Counted from the stretch's first letter, positions 36,300 through 48,434 are shown. The stretch: 64,000 nucleotides of DNA from AR5 sp041499965 (GCA_041499965.1 JBGQLG010000002.1:19065-83064), one strand, 5' to 3'. Notes: a model not told the origin generated them from the sequence alone. Program-made: numbers and translations.

Positions 36300-37369
36300 C
36301 GCTCGACGACGTCCAGGCCCTCGCGCGGGTGGATGCGCACGACACGCGGCGCGTGCTCGCGGACTTCCCGGCGCAGTGCCGGCGGGCGCGCGCGCTCCGG
36401 GTCACGCCCGCGATGGCGACCGCGCGTCCGCGCCTCGTCGTCATGGCCGGCATGGGCGGCTCGGCGGCCGGCGCCGATCTGCTGGCGACGTGCGGGGCCG
36501 CGACGGCCGAGGTCCCGCTCCTGGTCCATCGCGGCTACGGTCTGCCAGCCGCGGTGACCGGCGACGCGCTGGTCGTCGCCTCCTCCTATTCGGGCGACAC
36601 GGCCGAGGTGATCTCCGCCGTCGAGGCGGCGCTCGCGCGGCGGCTCGCGGTCGTCGCGATCACGTCGGGCGGCGCGCTCGGTGCGCTGGCCACGCGCCAC
36701 GGGTTGCCGCGCGTCACGCTGCCGGCGGGGCTGATGCCGCGCATGGCGCTGGGCTGGCTGGTCTTCCCGGCGCTCAGCGCGCTGACCGCGTGCGGCGTGT
36801 CGATCGCCACCGAGAGCGACGTCGACGAGGCGTTGCACGTGATCGCCGCCCAGGCCGGCGATCTCGCCCCCGAGACGGCCACCGAGAAGAACGAGGCCAA
36901 GCGGCTGGCCCTGGCGATCGGTCCGCGGCTGCCGGCCATCTACGGGGGACCGCTGACGGGCACGGCGGCCTATCGCTGGAAGACGGACCTCGAGGAGAAC
37001 GCCAAGCTGCTGGCGGTGGCCGGCGTGCTGCCGGAGATGAACCACAACGAGATCGAGGTCTGGCAGGGGTCGGCCGCCCGGGCGCTGCACGCCGTCCTGC
37101 TGCGGGAGGAGGGTGAGAGCCCGGAGATCGCGCGCCGGTTCACCGTCGTGCACGAGCTCCTCGGCCCGGCGGCGGGTGGCCTGAGCGAGGCGTGGGCGCG
37201 GGGCCGCAGCCGCTTCGCGCGGCTGCTCTCGCTCGTCCAGCTCGGACAGTGGGTGAGCTACTACGCCGCGATGCTCCGCGACACCGATCCCTGGCCGGTG
37301 CCGGTGCTCACGGAGGTGAAGCGCCGCCTGAGCGGTCCCGGGGCTCCCGGCGCGCCGCCGCCGCCTTGA
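36296..37369 (+). CDS. Bifunctional phosphoglucose/phosphomannose isomerase
   Basis: SIS-domain isomerase interconverting fructose-6-phosphate with glucose-6- and mannose-6-phosphate. The 357-residue protein has two SIS halves: MAGMGGSAAGADLLATCG with VVASSYSGDTAEVISAVEAA, and a C-terminal part with IYGGPLTGTAAYRWKTDLEE, NAKLLAVAGVLPEMNHNEIE, the Glu/His pair of the archaeal/deinococcal bifunctional PGI/PMI. ATG 36296 overlaps the GH57 stop (ATGA). It may feed glucan-derived sugar into glycolysis and mannose activation. Confidence 0.92.
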   Translation: MTLDDVQALARVDAHDTRRVLADFPAQCRRARALRVTPAMATARPRLVVMAGMGGSAAGADLLATCGAATAEVPLLVHRGYGLPAAVTGDALVVASSYSGDTAEVISAVEAALARRLAVVAITSGGALGALATRHGLPRVTLPAGLMPRMALGWLVFPALSALTACGVSIATESDVDEALHVIAAQAGDLAPETATEKNEAKRLALAIGPRLPAIYGGPLTGTAAYRWKTDLEENAKLLAVAGVLPEMNHNEIEVWQGSAARALHAVLLREEGESPEIARRFTVVHELLGPAAGGLSEAWARGRSRFARLLSLVQLGQWVSYYAAMLRDTDPWPVPVLTEVKRRLSGPGAPGAPPPP

Positions 37370-37395
37370 GAGGGCGCGAGCGGTCGTGTTACAGT
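37366..37395 (+). promoter_or_regulatory. Putative metK promoter
   Basis: TTGAGA (37366-37371, overlapping the preceding stop), 18-bp spacer, TACAGT (37390-37395). The predicted leader from about 37402 to 37434 carries GAGGGGGAGA and no SAM-riboswitch-like fold that I could see. Confidence 0.5.
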
Positions 37396-37434
37396 GATTT
37401 GCTTTGAGTGCGTGATTCGTGAGGGGGAGACCGC

Positions 37435-38586
37435 ATGGCGCGCGATGAGTACCTGTTCACGTCGGAGTCGGTGACCGAGGGACATCCCGACAAGATCGCC
37501 GATCAGATCTCCGACGCCGTCCTCGACGCGATCCTCGCGCAGGATCGGATGGGCCGCGTGGCGTGCGAGACCCTGCTGACCACCGGCCTCGTCGTCGTCG
37601 CCGGCGAGATCACGACCAACTGCTACGTCGACGTCCCCGAGCTCGTGCGTCGGGTCATCAAGGACATCGGCTACATCAGCTCCGACCACGGGTTCGACTG
37701 TCACACCTGCGGCGTGATCACCGCCATCGACAAGCAGTCTCCGGACATCGCGCTCGGCGTCGACAAGGAAGGGGCGGGCGACCAGGGGTTGATGTTCGGC
37801 TACGCGTGCCGGGAGACCGAGGAGCTGATGCCGCTACCGATCATGCTGTGCCACCGGCTCGTCGAGCGGCTCAGCCAGGTCCGGCGGGCCGGCACGCTGC
37901 CCTATCTGCGGCCCGACGGCAAGAGCCAGGTGAGCGTGCGCTATCGCGACGGCCGGCCGGTGGCCGTGGAGACGATCGTGGTCTCCACCCAGCACGCCGA
38001 CACCGTCGGGCAGGACCAGATCCGCAACGACATCATCCAGCACGTCATCCTGCCCGTCGTGCCGCCGGCGCTGCTCGATCCGAACAAGGTCGTCTACCAC
38101 ATCAACCCGACCGGGCGGTTCGTCACGGGCGGCCCCATGGGCGACACCGGGGTGACGGGCCGCAAGATCATCGTGGACACCTATGGCGGCTCCTGCCCCC
38201 ACGGGGGCGGCGCGTTCTCCGGCAAGGATCCGACGAAGGTCGACCGCTCCGGCGCCTACATGGCCCGCCACGTGGCGAAGAACATCGTCGCGGCCGGGCT
38301 GGCCGACAGCGCCCAGGTCCAGGTGGCCTACGCCATCGGCGTCCCCGAGCCGGTGTCCATCATGGTGAAGACCGACGGGACGGGCAAGATCGCCGAGCAC
38401 CGGCTCGAGGAGATCGTGCGGCGGCAGTTCGACTTCCGCCCCCGCGCCATCATCGAGTACCTCGACCTGCGCCGTCCCATCTTCCGCAAGACCGCCGCCT
38501 TCGGCCACTTCGGCCGTCTCGATCCCGACTTCACGTGGGAGCGGACTGACCGGGTCAAGGATCTCCGGAACGACGCCGGCGTGTAG
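37435..38586 (+). CDS. metK: S-adenosylmethionine synthetase
   Basis: Makes SAM from methionine and ATP. The 383-residue protein is full length with TSESVTEGHPDKIADQISDA, DQGLMFGYA, GGPMGDTGVTGRKIIVDTYG, GGAFSGKDPTKVDRSGAYMA and the C-terminal GHFGR...FTWERTD, all conserved in MetK. A good ribosome binding site GGGGGAGA lies before ATG 37435. Downstream gene follows after 30 bp. Confidence 0.98.
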   Translation: MARDEYLFTSESVTEGHPDKIADQISDAVLDAILAQDRMGRVACETLLTTGLVVVAGEITTNCYVDVPELVRRVIKDIGYISSDHGFDCHTCGVITAIDKQSPDIALGVDKEGAGDQGLMFGYACRETEELMPLPIMLCHRLVERLSQVRRAGTLPYLRPDGKSQVSVRYRDGRPVAVETIVVSTQHADTVGQDQIRNDIIQHVILPVVPPALLDPNKVVYHINPTGRFVTGGPMGDTGVTGRKIIVDTYGGSCPHGGGAFSGKDPTKVDRSGAYMARHVAKNIVAAGLADSAQVQVAYAIGVPEPVSIMVKTDGTGKIAEHRLEEIVRRQFDFRPRAIIEYLDLRRPIFRKTAAFGHFGRLDPDFTWERTDRVKDLRNDAGV

Positions 38587-38616
38587 CGCGGTCACGGCAC
38601 GGCGCGGAACGACCGC

Positions 38617-41334
38617 ATGAGACGACCACCGGCGATCGTCGTGCTGGTGGGCGTGGCCGTCGCCCTGGGCGTCGCCCTCCAGGTGGTGCCGTTCTACACC
38701 GACTGGCTGTGGTTCAACGAGGTCGGCTACACGGGCGTCTTCTGGACCAGCCTCTCGCTGCAGGGCGGCCTCTTCACGGCTGTCGCGGTCGGGGTCCTGA
38801 TCTTCCTGTGGGCCAACCTGACGCTCGCGGCCCGGACGGCGGCGCCCGACGTGCTCTGGGAGCTGGAGGATCAGCTCGGCCTGCCGGGGCGGGTGGTCAT
38901 CGAGCCACTCATCCGGCGCTTCCTGCCGATCGTGCTCACGGTGATCGCCATCGTCTCCGGGCTGCGGGCCAGCGCGCACTGGGAGACGTTGTTCGCCTAC
39001 CGCAACGCTCAGCCGTTCGGCACGGCCGATCCGGTCTTCGGGCACGACCTGGGGTTCTTCGTGTTCGCGCTGCCGATGTGGCGGCTCGTGCACGGCTGGG
39101 CCATGGCGCTGGTGGTCGCCACCATGCTCCTGACGCTGGTGCTCTACGTGCTCCAGCGCAGCCTCGTGCTCACCACGCGCGGCCCCCGCCTCGCCGCCGG
39201 CGCCCGCACGCACCTGCTCCTGCTCGGGGCGCTGTTCCTGGCGCTCAAGGGGGTGGGGTTCTGGCTCGACCGCTACGAGATCGTCTTTTCGGCCCGCGGG
39301 GTCATCTTCGGCGCCTCCTTCACCGACATCAATGCGACGCTGCCGGCGCTGTCCGTGCTGGCCGTACTGGCCGGGGTGGCCGGTCTCGCGTGCGTGGCGC
39401 AGGTGGCCCGGGCGGGTCTGCATCTGGTCGCGGGCGGCCTGATCGTGATGGTGCTGGCGTGGATCGTGGGGCTCGGGCTCTACCCGGCGGTACTCCAGAA
39501 GTACCGGGTGGAGGCCAACGCGCTGGTCGTCGAACGGCCGTACATCGAGCAGAATATCCGGATGACGCGCCAGGCCTTCGGCCTGGACCGCGTCGAGGAA
39601 AAGGAGTTCCCGGCCGACGAGAGCCTCGACGCGCGCGCGCTGGCCCGTAACGACGCGACGATCAAGAACATCAGGCTGTGGGACTACAAGCCGCTGCTCC
39701 GCACCTTCGGGCAGCTGCAGGAGATCCGCACCTACTACAAGTTCGTCGACGTCGACAACGACCGCTACCGGGTCAACGGCGAGTATCGCCAGCTCATGCT
39801 GTCGCCGCGCGAGCTGTCCTACCAGCACCTGCAGGGGGCGCGCGACTGGATCAACGAGCACCTGACCTATACCCACGGGTACGGCGTGGTGGTGGGCCCG
39901 GTCACCCGCATCACGGCCGAGGGGCTGCCGGAGTTCTTCGTGAAGGACCTCCCGCCGCACTCCGTGGACGGGTTCCCGACGATCGAACGGCCCGAGATCT
40001 ACTACGGGGAGATCGCCAACGACTACGTGCTGGTCCGCACCCGCTCCCAGGAGCTGGACTATTCGCGGGGCGATCAGAACGTCTACGCGCGCTACCAGGG
40101 GCGGGGCGGTATTCCGATCGGGTCGTGGCTACGCCGGCTGGCCTTCGCCGCCCGCTTCGTCGAGCGCAACATCGTCTTCTCCGACGACCTCACGGCGGAG
40201 AGCCGCATCATGATGTATCGCACCGTGAGTGAGCGGATCGAGCGGATCGCCCCGTTCTTCCGCTACGACCACGACCCCTACCTGGTCGTCACCGACGACG
40301 GCCGGCTGGTGTGGATGCTGGACGGCTACACCCGCACCGACCGCTATCCGTACTCCGAGCCCGTGCGCGGGCTCGGTAACTACGTGCGCAACTCGGTGAA
40401 GGTGACGATCGACGCCTATCACGGTACCGTGACCTTCTACCTGGCCGATGCCACTGACCCGCTCGTGCAGGCCTTCAGTCACGGCTTCCCGGGGCTGCTG
40501 CGGCCGCTGGCCGAGATGCCGGCCGACCTGCAGCGTCACATCCGCTATCCCGAGGACTTCTTCGCCATCCAGGCCCGCAAGTACGCCACCTACCACGTGC
40601 GCGATCCCCAGGTGTTCTACAACCGCGAAGACATGTGGGCCATCCCGCGGCGCACGGCCGAGGGCCGCGAGCGCGAGATGGAGCCGTACTACACGATCAT
40701 GCGGCTGCCCGGTGAGAGCCAGGAGGAGTTCATCCTGCTCACGCTGTTCAATCCGAGAACCCGTGACAACATGATCGGCTGGCTCGCCGGCCGCTCCGAT
40801 CCGCCGAACTATGGCCGTCTCGTCGCCTACAACTTCCCCAAGCAGAAGCTCGTGTACGGACCGCGCCAGATCGACGCGCGGATCGACCAGGATCCCGTGA
40901 TCTCCCAGCAGCTGTCGCTCTGGAACCAGCGCGGTTCGACCGTCATCCGCGGCTCGCTCCTGGCCATTCCGATCGAGCAATCGCTGATCTACGTGCAGCC
41001 GCTCTATCTGGCGGCGTCGGAGCAAGGCGCGCTGCCGGAATTGCGACGCGTCATCGTCGCCCACGGCAACCAGATCGCCATGGAACCGACGCTGGAGGGG
41101 GCGCTCTCCCGCATTTTTGGCGGGCGCCTCGCGCCCACCACCGCCGCGGCCGCGCCGCCGGCGTCCGGCGCCCCCCTGGCGACCTCGCCCGGCGAGCGCG
41201 CGCTGGCGCAACGGGCGCTCGATACCTACCAGCGGGCCCAGGAGGCGTTGCGGCGGGGGGACTGGAGCGCGTACGGGACGGAGCAGCGGCGTCTCGAGGA
41301 GACGCTGCGCGAGCTGACGTCGCCCCGGCGGTAG
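38617..41334 (+). CDS. UPF0182 (COG1615) membrane protein
   Basis: Large conserved protein of unknown function. The 905-residue protein has about seven hydrophobic segments in the first 300 residues (for example PAIVVLVGVAVALGVALQVV, FTAVAVGVLIFLWANLTLAA, LSVLAVLAGVAGLACVAQVA), then a long extracytoplasmic domain with NIRLWDYKPLLRTFGQLQEI, YTHGYGVVVGPVTRITAEGL and NYVRNSVKVTIDAYHGTVTF, a Pro/Ala linker, and a terminal helix of about 45 residues (LAQRALDTYQRAQEALRRGD). UPF0182 is common in Actinobacteria and Cyanobacteria. The family role is unknown. Its TAG stop is the first base triplet of the palindromic element that follows. Confidence 0.93.
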   Translation: MRRPPAIVVLVGVAVALGVALQVVPFYTDWLWFNEVGYTGVFWTSLSLQGGLFTAVAVGVLIFLWANLTLAARTAAPDVLWELEDQLGLPGRVVIEPLIRRFLPIVLTVIAIVSGLRASAHWETLFAYRNAQPFGTADPVFGHDLGFFVFALPMWRLVHGWAMALVVATMLLTLVLYVLQRSLVLTTRGPRLAAGARTHLLLLGALFLALKGVGFWLDRYEIVFSARGVIFGASFTDINATLPALSVLAVLAGVAGLACVAQVARAGLHLVAGGLIVMVLAWIVGLGLYPAVLQKYRVEANALVVERPYIEQNIRMTRQAFGLDRVEEKEFPADESLDARALARNDATIKNIRLWDYKPLLRTFGQLQEIRTYYKFVDVDNDRYRVNGEYRQLMLSPRELSYQHLQGARDWINEHLTYTHGYGVVVGPVTRITAEGLPEFFVKDLPPHSVDGFPTIERPEIYYGEIANDYVLVRTRSQELDYSRGDQNVYARYQGRGGIPIGSWLRRLAFAARFVERNIVFSDDLTAESRIMMYRTVSERIERIAPFFRYDHDPYLVVTDDGRLVWMLDGYTRTDRYPYSEPVRGLGNYVRNSVKVTIDAYHGTVTFYLADATDPLVQAFSHGFPGLLRPLAEMPADLQRHIRYPEDFFAIQARKYATYHVRDPQVFYNREDMWAIPRRTAEGREREMEPYYTIMRLPGESQEEFILLTLFNPRTRDNMIGWLAGRSDPPNYGRLVAYNFPKQKLVYGPRQIDARIDQDPVISQQLSLWNQRGSTVIRGSLLAIPIEQSLIYVQPLYLAASEQGALPELRRVIVAHGNQIAMEPTLEGALSRIFGGRLAPTTAAAAPPASGAPLATSPGERALAQRALDTYQRAQEALRRGDWSAYGTEQRRLEETLRELTSPRR

Positions 41335-41618
41335 TCTCGTGACTCTCGTGGAGTCGGGTGCCGCCGGGGATCGCGCATGGGGGCCACCGCGGGCGCGCCC
41401 GCATGGCTCGCCTGTCGCCGTAACTCGCTCCGGGCTCGGCTCGCTCGGGCCCCCCATCCCCCAGAGGGGGCTGGCGCGTGGACGAGTTGAATCGTCGGTG
41501 GCTCGCGAGCCGGGCCCTGCGCTCGAACGGCGACGACGGCTCGCCATGATGGCGCGCCCGCGGTGGCCCCCATGCGCGATCCCCGGCGGCACCCGACTCC
41601 ACGAGAGTCACGAGACTA
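41332..41618. repeat. 287-bp element with 68-bp perfect inverted terminal repeats
   Basis: Bases 41332-41399 are the exact reverse complement of 41551-41618, 68 of 68 positions. The arms begin TAGTCTCGTGACTCTCGTGG and flank 151 bp whose ends also match imperfectly (CATGGC...GTCGCCGT against GGCGAC...GCCATG); CCCCC AGA GGGGG (41458-41470) lies near the centre. The left arm starts at the UPF0182 stop codon and the right ends 20 bp before the lptFG stop, so the whole gap between two convergent genes is this element. Both ends carry TA, compatible with a TA target duplication of a MITE, or it is a bidirectional terminator. No transposase is present. Confidence 0.92.
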
Positions 41619-41637
41619 GCCGGCCGGCGGGGTAGGC

Positions 41638-44001
41638 TCAGGTACGGGCGCGGAGGAACAGGGAGGTGCCGAGACCGAGGAAGATGATGTCGGCGGTCCA
41701 GGCGGCGAGCATCGGGGGTAGCAGGTCGGCGCGGGCGAAGGCCAGCGCGACGAAGTGCGCCACGAGGTAGCCGGCCATGATGGCAATGGCCAGGGCAATG
41801 CCGAAGAGGCGGCCGCCGCGCGGCGACTGGAGCGAGAACGGGATCGCGACGAGCACCATGATGATGTTCACGAAGGGAAAGGACAGCTTGGAGTAGAGAT
41901 CGACCATGTACTTCTTCACCGGGAAGCCGGTGGCCTCCAGCCGGCTGACGTAGTCCTTCAGCTCCCAGTAGCTCATCGCCGTGATCGGCTTGGAGATCTT
42001 CGTGAAGTCGTCGATCTCCTCCTGGAGATCGATCGCCGTCATCACGAACGGGATCGTCTGCACCTCGCCCCGGGGGCCGAACTCCCGGAAGGCGCCGTCC
42101 ATCAGCTCCCAGCCCTCGGGTGTCCAGTGGGCGCGCTGCGCGTCCAGGCGGCTCAACAGCCGGAAGGTGTTCTGGTCCACCTCGAGCACGGTCATGCCGT
42201 ACATGTCGCCGCTGCCCGGGTGGAGGAGCTCGACGCGGTAGAAGCGGCTGTCGGCCGTGCGCAGCCACAGCCGCTCGCGCGACTGCAGGTGGCGCGGGAG
42301 CTGACCGCGGATCTTCACCCGGTCGACCTCGTCGCCCAGCTCGTTGAGCCTGGGCAGCACCAGCTCCTGGAAGAGCCCGGACACGATGGCGACGCCGGTG
42401 CCCAGCAGGAGGATGGGCGCCGCCACCCGGTACAGGCTCATGCCGGCCGCCTTCATCGCGGTCAGCTCGTGGTACCGGGTGAGGGCCAGGAACAGGAAGA
42501 TCGTCGCCACGAGCATCACCACCGGCAGGCCGTCGTGCAGCGCCGCGGGTACCCGGTAGACGAAGTGCTCGATCACGTAGATCATCGGCGGCTTGATCCG
42601 GATGTAACGGTCGAGCGTCTGCAACAGGTCGATGACGACGAAGAGCGCGGCGGCCACCGCGAGGCCGATGCCCATGTAGATCAGCTGCTCGCGCAGCAGG
42701 TAGCGGTCCAGGATGTGGGTGGAGTCGCGCCCGCCCAGGCTCTGGCGCTCGGTCGCCGCCGCCCGCCGGGGCAGGGCGTTGCGCACGACCGCCACCGCGC
42801 GCCACAGCGGGGCCAGTCGCGGCATCGGCCATTCCCGCGTCGTGGCGGTCAGCAGCGTCCCGCCGATCGCCGCGAAGAGCAGGTTCGGCGCCCAGATGGC
42901 CAGGCCGGCCGGCAACCGCAGCCGTAGGGCGGAGTTCTCGAGTGAGGTCAGGACGAGATAGTAGGAGACCAGGATCGCGAGACTCCCGACCAGGGCGATC
43001 GAGCGGCCGCCGCGGTGGGAGCGCACGGCCAGCGGGAAGGCGACGAGCGCGAAGACGAGGGCCGCCACCGGGAACGCGAAGCGCTTGTGCCACTCGACGA
43101 GGTACGGCGTGCGGGCCGGCCGGTCACCGGCCAGCTCGTCGAGCTTGTCGTGCAGGGCGGAGAGCGACAGGTCCTTCTCCGGCTTCTCGATCCGGGGCGC
43201 CGAGCGCAGCGGCGAGTCGACCGAGAGGCTCATGTCGTAGATGCTGAAGTGGGTCAGTCGATAGCGGGCGGCGCTGGCGGCCCCGCTGGTCGGGGGCGAG
43301 TTCCCGGCGGGGACGGCCGGGGCCACGGGCAGGATGTCGGCCTCGCTCACGGCGCCGTTGATCAGACGCAGCGTGATGCGACGGTTCTCCTCGTCGGTAA
43401 GCAGCCGGCCTTCGCGCGCGGTGATGATCCGCGAGACCTTGGCGTCCCGCTCGTCGGAGACCAGGAGCCCCCGGAGCGCGACCTGCGAGGCGCTCACGTC
43501 CTCGACGTAGATGATGACGTCGCCGAAGGTCGAGTTGAACACGCGCTCGGACAGTCCGCTCGACGCGCGGGCCTGGAGGATCTTGAACAGCTGGCGCTGG
43601 AACTCCTGGTTGGCGATCGGGTTGAGCACCAGGGTGAGCAGTGCGGTGGCGCTCATCACCACCAGGGCCGAGGCCAGCACCGGGCGGAACAGCCGCAGCG
43701 CGCTGATGCCGGCGGCCTTGCAGGCGACGATCTCCAGGTCGCCGGCCAGTCGCCCGCCGGCCAGCAGCACCGCGACCAGCAGCGCCATGGGCAGCGTGTG
43801 GGCCAGGAAGGACGGCAGCATGTACAGCAGGAGCTGGATCACGAGGTAGAACGGCACGCCCTTGGTGATGACGAGGTCAGTGAGGTGATAGATGCGGTCG
43901 ATGACGAGGAAGAACGTGAAGAGCGCGCCGCCGAAGCAGAAGGGAGAGATCAACTCGCGGACGATGTAGCGGTCGAGTACCCGCACCGCTGGCCACTTCA
44001 C
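41638..44001 (-). CDS. Fused LptF-LptG LPS export permease
   Basis: Membrane part of the LPS-extracting ABC transporter, here one 787-residue chain instead of two genes. Two YjgP/YjgQ domains are visible: residues about 1-400 (VRVLDRYIVRELISPFCFGG, DLEIVACKAAGISALRLFRP, then YLVEWHKRFAFPVAALVFAL) and about 425-787 (THILDRYLLREQLIYMGIGL, RYHELTAMKAAGMSLYRVAA, LYSKLSFPFVNIIMVLVAIP). The repeat of the DRY-R start, the KAAG coupling helix and the periplasmic beta region is clear. The linker (about residues 395-425) is Arg/Ala-rich. GTG 44001 is used; VKWPAVRV matches a plausible start and TATGGT (44018-44013) lies 11 bp upstream. The frame extends to 44172 only as shadow. Confidence 0.9.
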   Translation of the reverse strand: MKWPAVRVLDRYIVRELISPFCFGGALFTFFLVIDRIYHLTDLVITKGVPFYLVIQLLLYMLPSFLAHTLPMALLVAVLLAGGRLAGDLEIVACKAAGISALRLFRPVLASALVVMSATALLTLVLNPIANQEFQRQLFKILQARASSGLSERVFNSTFGDVIIYVEDVSASQVALRGLLVSDERDAKVSRIITAREGRLLTDEENRRITLRLINGAVSEADILPVAPAVPAGNSPPTSGAASAARYRLTHFSIYDMSLSVDSPLRSAPRIEKPEKDLSLSALHDKLDELAGDRPARTPYLVEWHKRFAFPVAALVFALVAFPLAVRSHRGGRSIALVGSLAILVSYYLVLTSLENSALRLRLPAGLAIWAPNLLFAAIGGTLLTATTREWPMPRLAPLWRAVAVVRNALPRRAAATERQSLGGRDSTHILDRYLLREQLIYMGIGLAVAAALFVVIDLLQTLDRYIRIKPPMIYVIEHFVYRVPAALHDGLPVVMLVATIFLFLALTRYHELTAMKAAGMSLYRVAAPILLLGTGVAIVSGLFQELVLPRLNELGDEVDRVKIRGQLPRHLQSRERLWLRTADSRFYRVELLHPGSGDMYGMTVLEVDQNTFRLLSRLDAQRAHWTPEGWELMDGAFREFGPRGEVQTIPFVMTAIDLQEEIDDFTKISKPITAMSYWELKDYVSRLEATGFPVKKYMVDLYSKLSFPFVNIIMVLVAIPFSLQSPRGGRLFGIALAIAIMAGYLVAHFVALAFARADLLPPMLAAWTADIIFLGLGTSLFLRART

Positions 44002-44023
44002 CCGTCTGTTGTACCATAGCCCG

Positions 44024-45067
44024 GTGCCGCGGAAATTCCACCGGGCGCTGCTCGTCGGGCTCGCCGTGCTCGCCAGCGTCGGCCCGGGCGCGGCGGCCGA
44101 TCGCGAGGATCGCCTCGACCGCTTCCGGGAGCTGGCCGCCAGCCGGCTCGGCCTCGCCCAGATCCTCGCCACCGACTCGCCGACCGAGGCGTACCGGGAG
44201 ATCTACGCCCTGCTGGACGACGAGATCGTGGAGAGCCTCGCCTCCGGCGGTCCCTTCGCGTCCCTGGCGTTCCTGCAGGACCGCCTCGACACCTTCGCCG
44301 ACGCCTGGGGAGGCGCCAGCCTGCACCTGGTCCGGGCGGGGGACCGGATGATCGGCGCCTTCGTGCTCGACGAGCGCTCGGCCGGCAACAGTGTGCGCGT
44401 CTACGGCCGTCTGGCGGGCGAGGGCGCGGCGCTGCTCACCGCGTTCTACCGCGAGGGCCGTCCAACCGTCTACGGATTGCCAGGGGCGCGCGACGCCGCC
44501 TTCGTGGTGGCCTGGGAGGGGATGCCGTCGGGCTGGGGCACGCGCGCGCTGCGCGTGGAGCTGCTCCGCCGCGAGGGCGACCGGATGCGCGTGGCCTGGT
44601 CGACCGCGGAGCTGTTTACCGACGGCCTGCTCGCGCGCAGCTGGAGCGTGCGCGGCGCCGACGTACGCATCCGCTACGAGGTGCGCTACCCGGGCTGGAC
44701 GCCGGGTTGCGACGGCCAGACCGAACAGGAGGACGTCTATCGGCTGGCGGTGGCCGCGCCTGTTGCGCGCGTGGGGCGCCAGGAGTACGACACGTGGCAT
44801 CGCGACCTGCACGCGGTCGTGGGCCGCCTGGCCGCCGCGCTGGCCGCGGGCGACGAGACCGCGCTCGGCACGCTGGTGCCGGATCGCGCTTTGCGCGCGC
44901 GGCTGCCGCCGACGCTCAGAGCCGAGCCGGCCTGCGACGCGCGAGAGGGCGCGGGGGGCGACGCCGTCTCGGTGGCGGCCGAGGCGGACCGCCAGCCGTG
45001 GACGCTGACCTTTCGCCGCCTGGGGGGTCGCTGGCGGCTGAGCGCCGCGTCCCGGGTGTTACAATGA
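44024..45067 (+). CDS. Hypothetical exported protein, about 347 aa
   Basis: Not recognised. It begins at GTG 44024 (or TTG 44009) with a signal peptide (MPRKFHRALLVGLAVLASVG, cleavage near GAAA) and reads as a mixed alpha/beta exported protein with repeated short beta stretches (DRMIGAFVLDERSAGNSVRV, DAAFVVAWEGMPSGWGTRAL, VRIRYEVRYPGWTPGCDGQT). Two Cys lie in the mature part. It is divergent from lptFG, their starts are only about 22 bp apart, and it lies 13 bp before valS. The location next to an LPS transporter suggests envelope function, but this is inference only. Confidence 0.7.
   Translation: MPRKFHRALLVGLAVLASVGPGAAADREDRLDRFRELAASRLGLAQILATDSPTEAYREIYALLDDEIVESLASGGPFASLAFLQDRLDTFADAWGGASLHLVRAGDRMIGAFVLDERSAGNSVRVYGRLAGEGAALLTAFYREGRPTVYGLPGARDAAFVVAWEGMPSGWGTRALRVELLRREGDRMRVAWSTAELFTDGLLARSWSVRGADVRIRYEVRYPGWTPGCDGQTEQEDVYRLAVAAPVARVGRQEYDTWHRDLHAVVGRLAAALAAGDETALGTLVPDRALRARLPPTLRAEPACDAREGAGGDAVSVAAEADRQPWTLTFRRLGGRWRLSAASRVLQ
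45060..45065 (+). promoter_or_regulatory. -10-like TACAAT before valS
   Basis: TACAAT spans the preceding gene's stop codon and ends 15 bp before the valS ATG. The -35 region (CTGAGC at 45038-45043, 16-bp spacer) is weak, so this is only a candidate. Confidence 0.3.
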
Positions 45068-45080
45068 CGAGCCTCACAGC

Positions 45081-47710
<2,630 letters not shown>

Positions 47711-47714
<4 letters not shown>

Positions 47715-48430
47715 GCCGGGCCGCGGCGGCGCCACCCGTCGTGCGCGTCGGTCGGGTCGACTCCACGCAGGCGGTCGCCTTCGCGCTGGCCGCCGAGGGC
47801 GCGGCCGATCGCACCGTCGTCGTTGCCGAGTCGCAGGCGGCCGGTCGCGGCCGTCGCGGCCGCCTCTGGCTCGACGAGCCCGGCGCCAGCCTGCTCCTCT
47901 CCGTGGTCCTGCGGCCGCGCCTGGAGCCCGCCCGCCTGCCCCTGCTATCACTGGGCGCGGCCGTCGCGGTGGCCGACGCCCTGGCCGAGGCGACCGGTCT
48001 CGCGCCGCGGCTCAAGTGGCCCAACGACGTGCTCGTGGACGGGCGCAAGATCGCCGGCATCCTCCTGGAGAGCCGCCTGGGGACCGCGCCGCTCGTCGTC
48101 CTCGGCATCGGCGTGAACCTCGCGCAGCGCCGGTTTCCGCCGGCTCTCGAGGCCCGCGCGACCTCGGTCGTGCTGGCCGGGGGCCGCCCCGTGGACGGGG
48201 ACGCCCTCCTGGGACCGCTGCTGGAGGCGCTCGATCGGCAGCGTGACGCGCTCGAGCGTGGCGCGCTCGACGAGATGCTGGCGCGCTGGCGGGCGCTGGC
48301 CGACACGCTGGGCCGGACAGTGAGCGTCGACGGGGTCAGCGGCGTGGCGGTCGACGTCGACGAGGACGGAGCCCTGGTGGTCGCCGAGGGCGATCGCCGC
48401 CGCCGCGTCGTCGCCGGCGAGATCGGCTAG
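47711..48430 (+). CDS. birA: Biotin-acetyl-CoA-carboxylase ligase (monofunctional)
   Basis: Attaches biotin to the carboxyl-carrier protein, serving the accA-type carboxylase encoded further down. The 239-residue protein has the catalytic GRGRRGRLWLDEPGASLLLS loop, the LKWPNDVLVDGRKIAGILLE motif, and a C-terminal SH3-like domain (TVSVDGVSGVAVDVDEDGAL). It has no N-terminal helix-turn-helix, so it is not a biotin-operon repressor. ATG overlaps the valS stop. Confidence 0.95.
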
Positions 48431-48434
48431 CGCC

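Noticed and set aside
41339..41635. Open frames on both strands through the palindromic element
   Set aside because: Both are readings of inverted-repeat DNA and give nearly identical ends by symmetry; no start signal or homology.
44009..44023. TTG start of the exported hypothetical protein at 44009
   Set aside because: The GTG at 44024 gives a cleaner signal peptide; the earlier start would overlap the promoter-like TACCAT, although it cannot be excluded.
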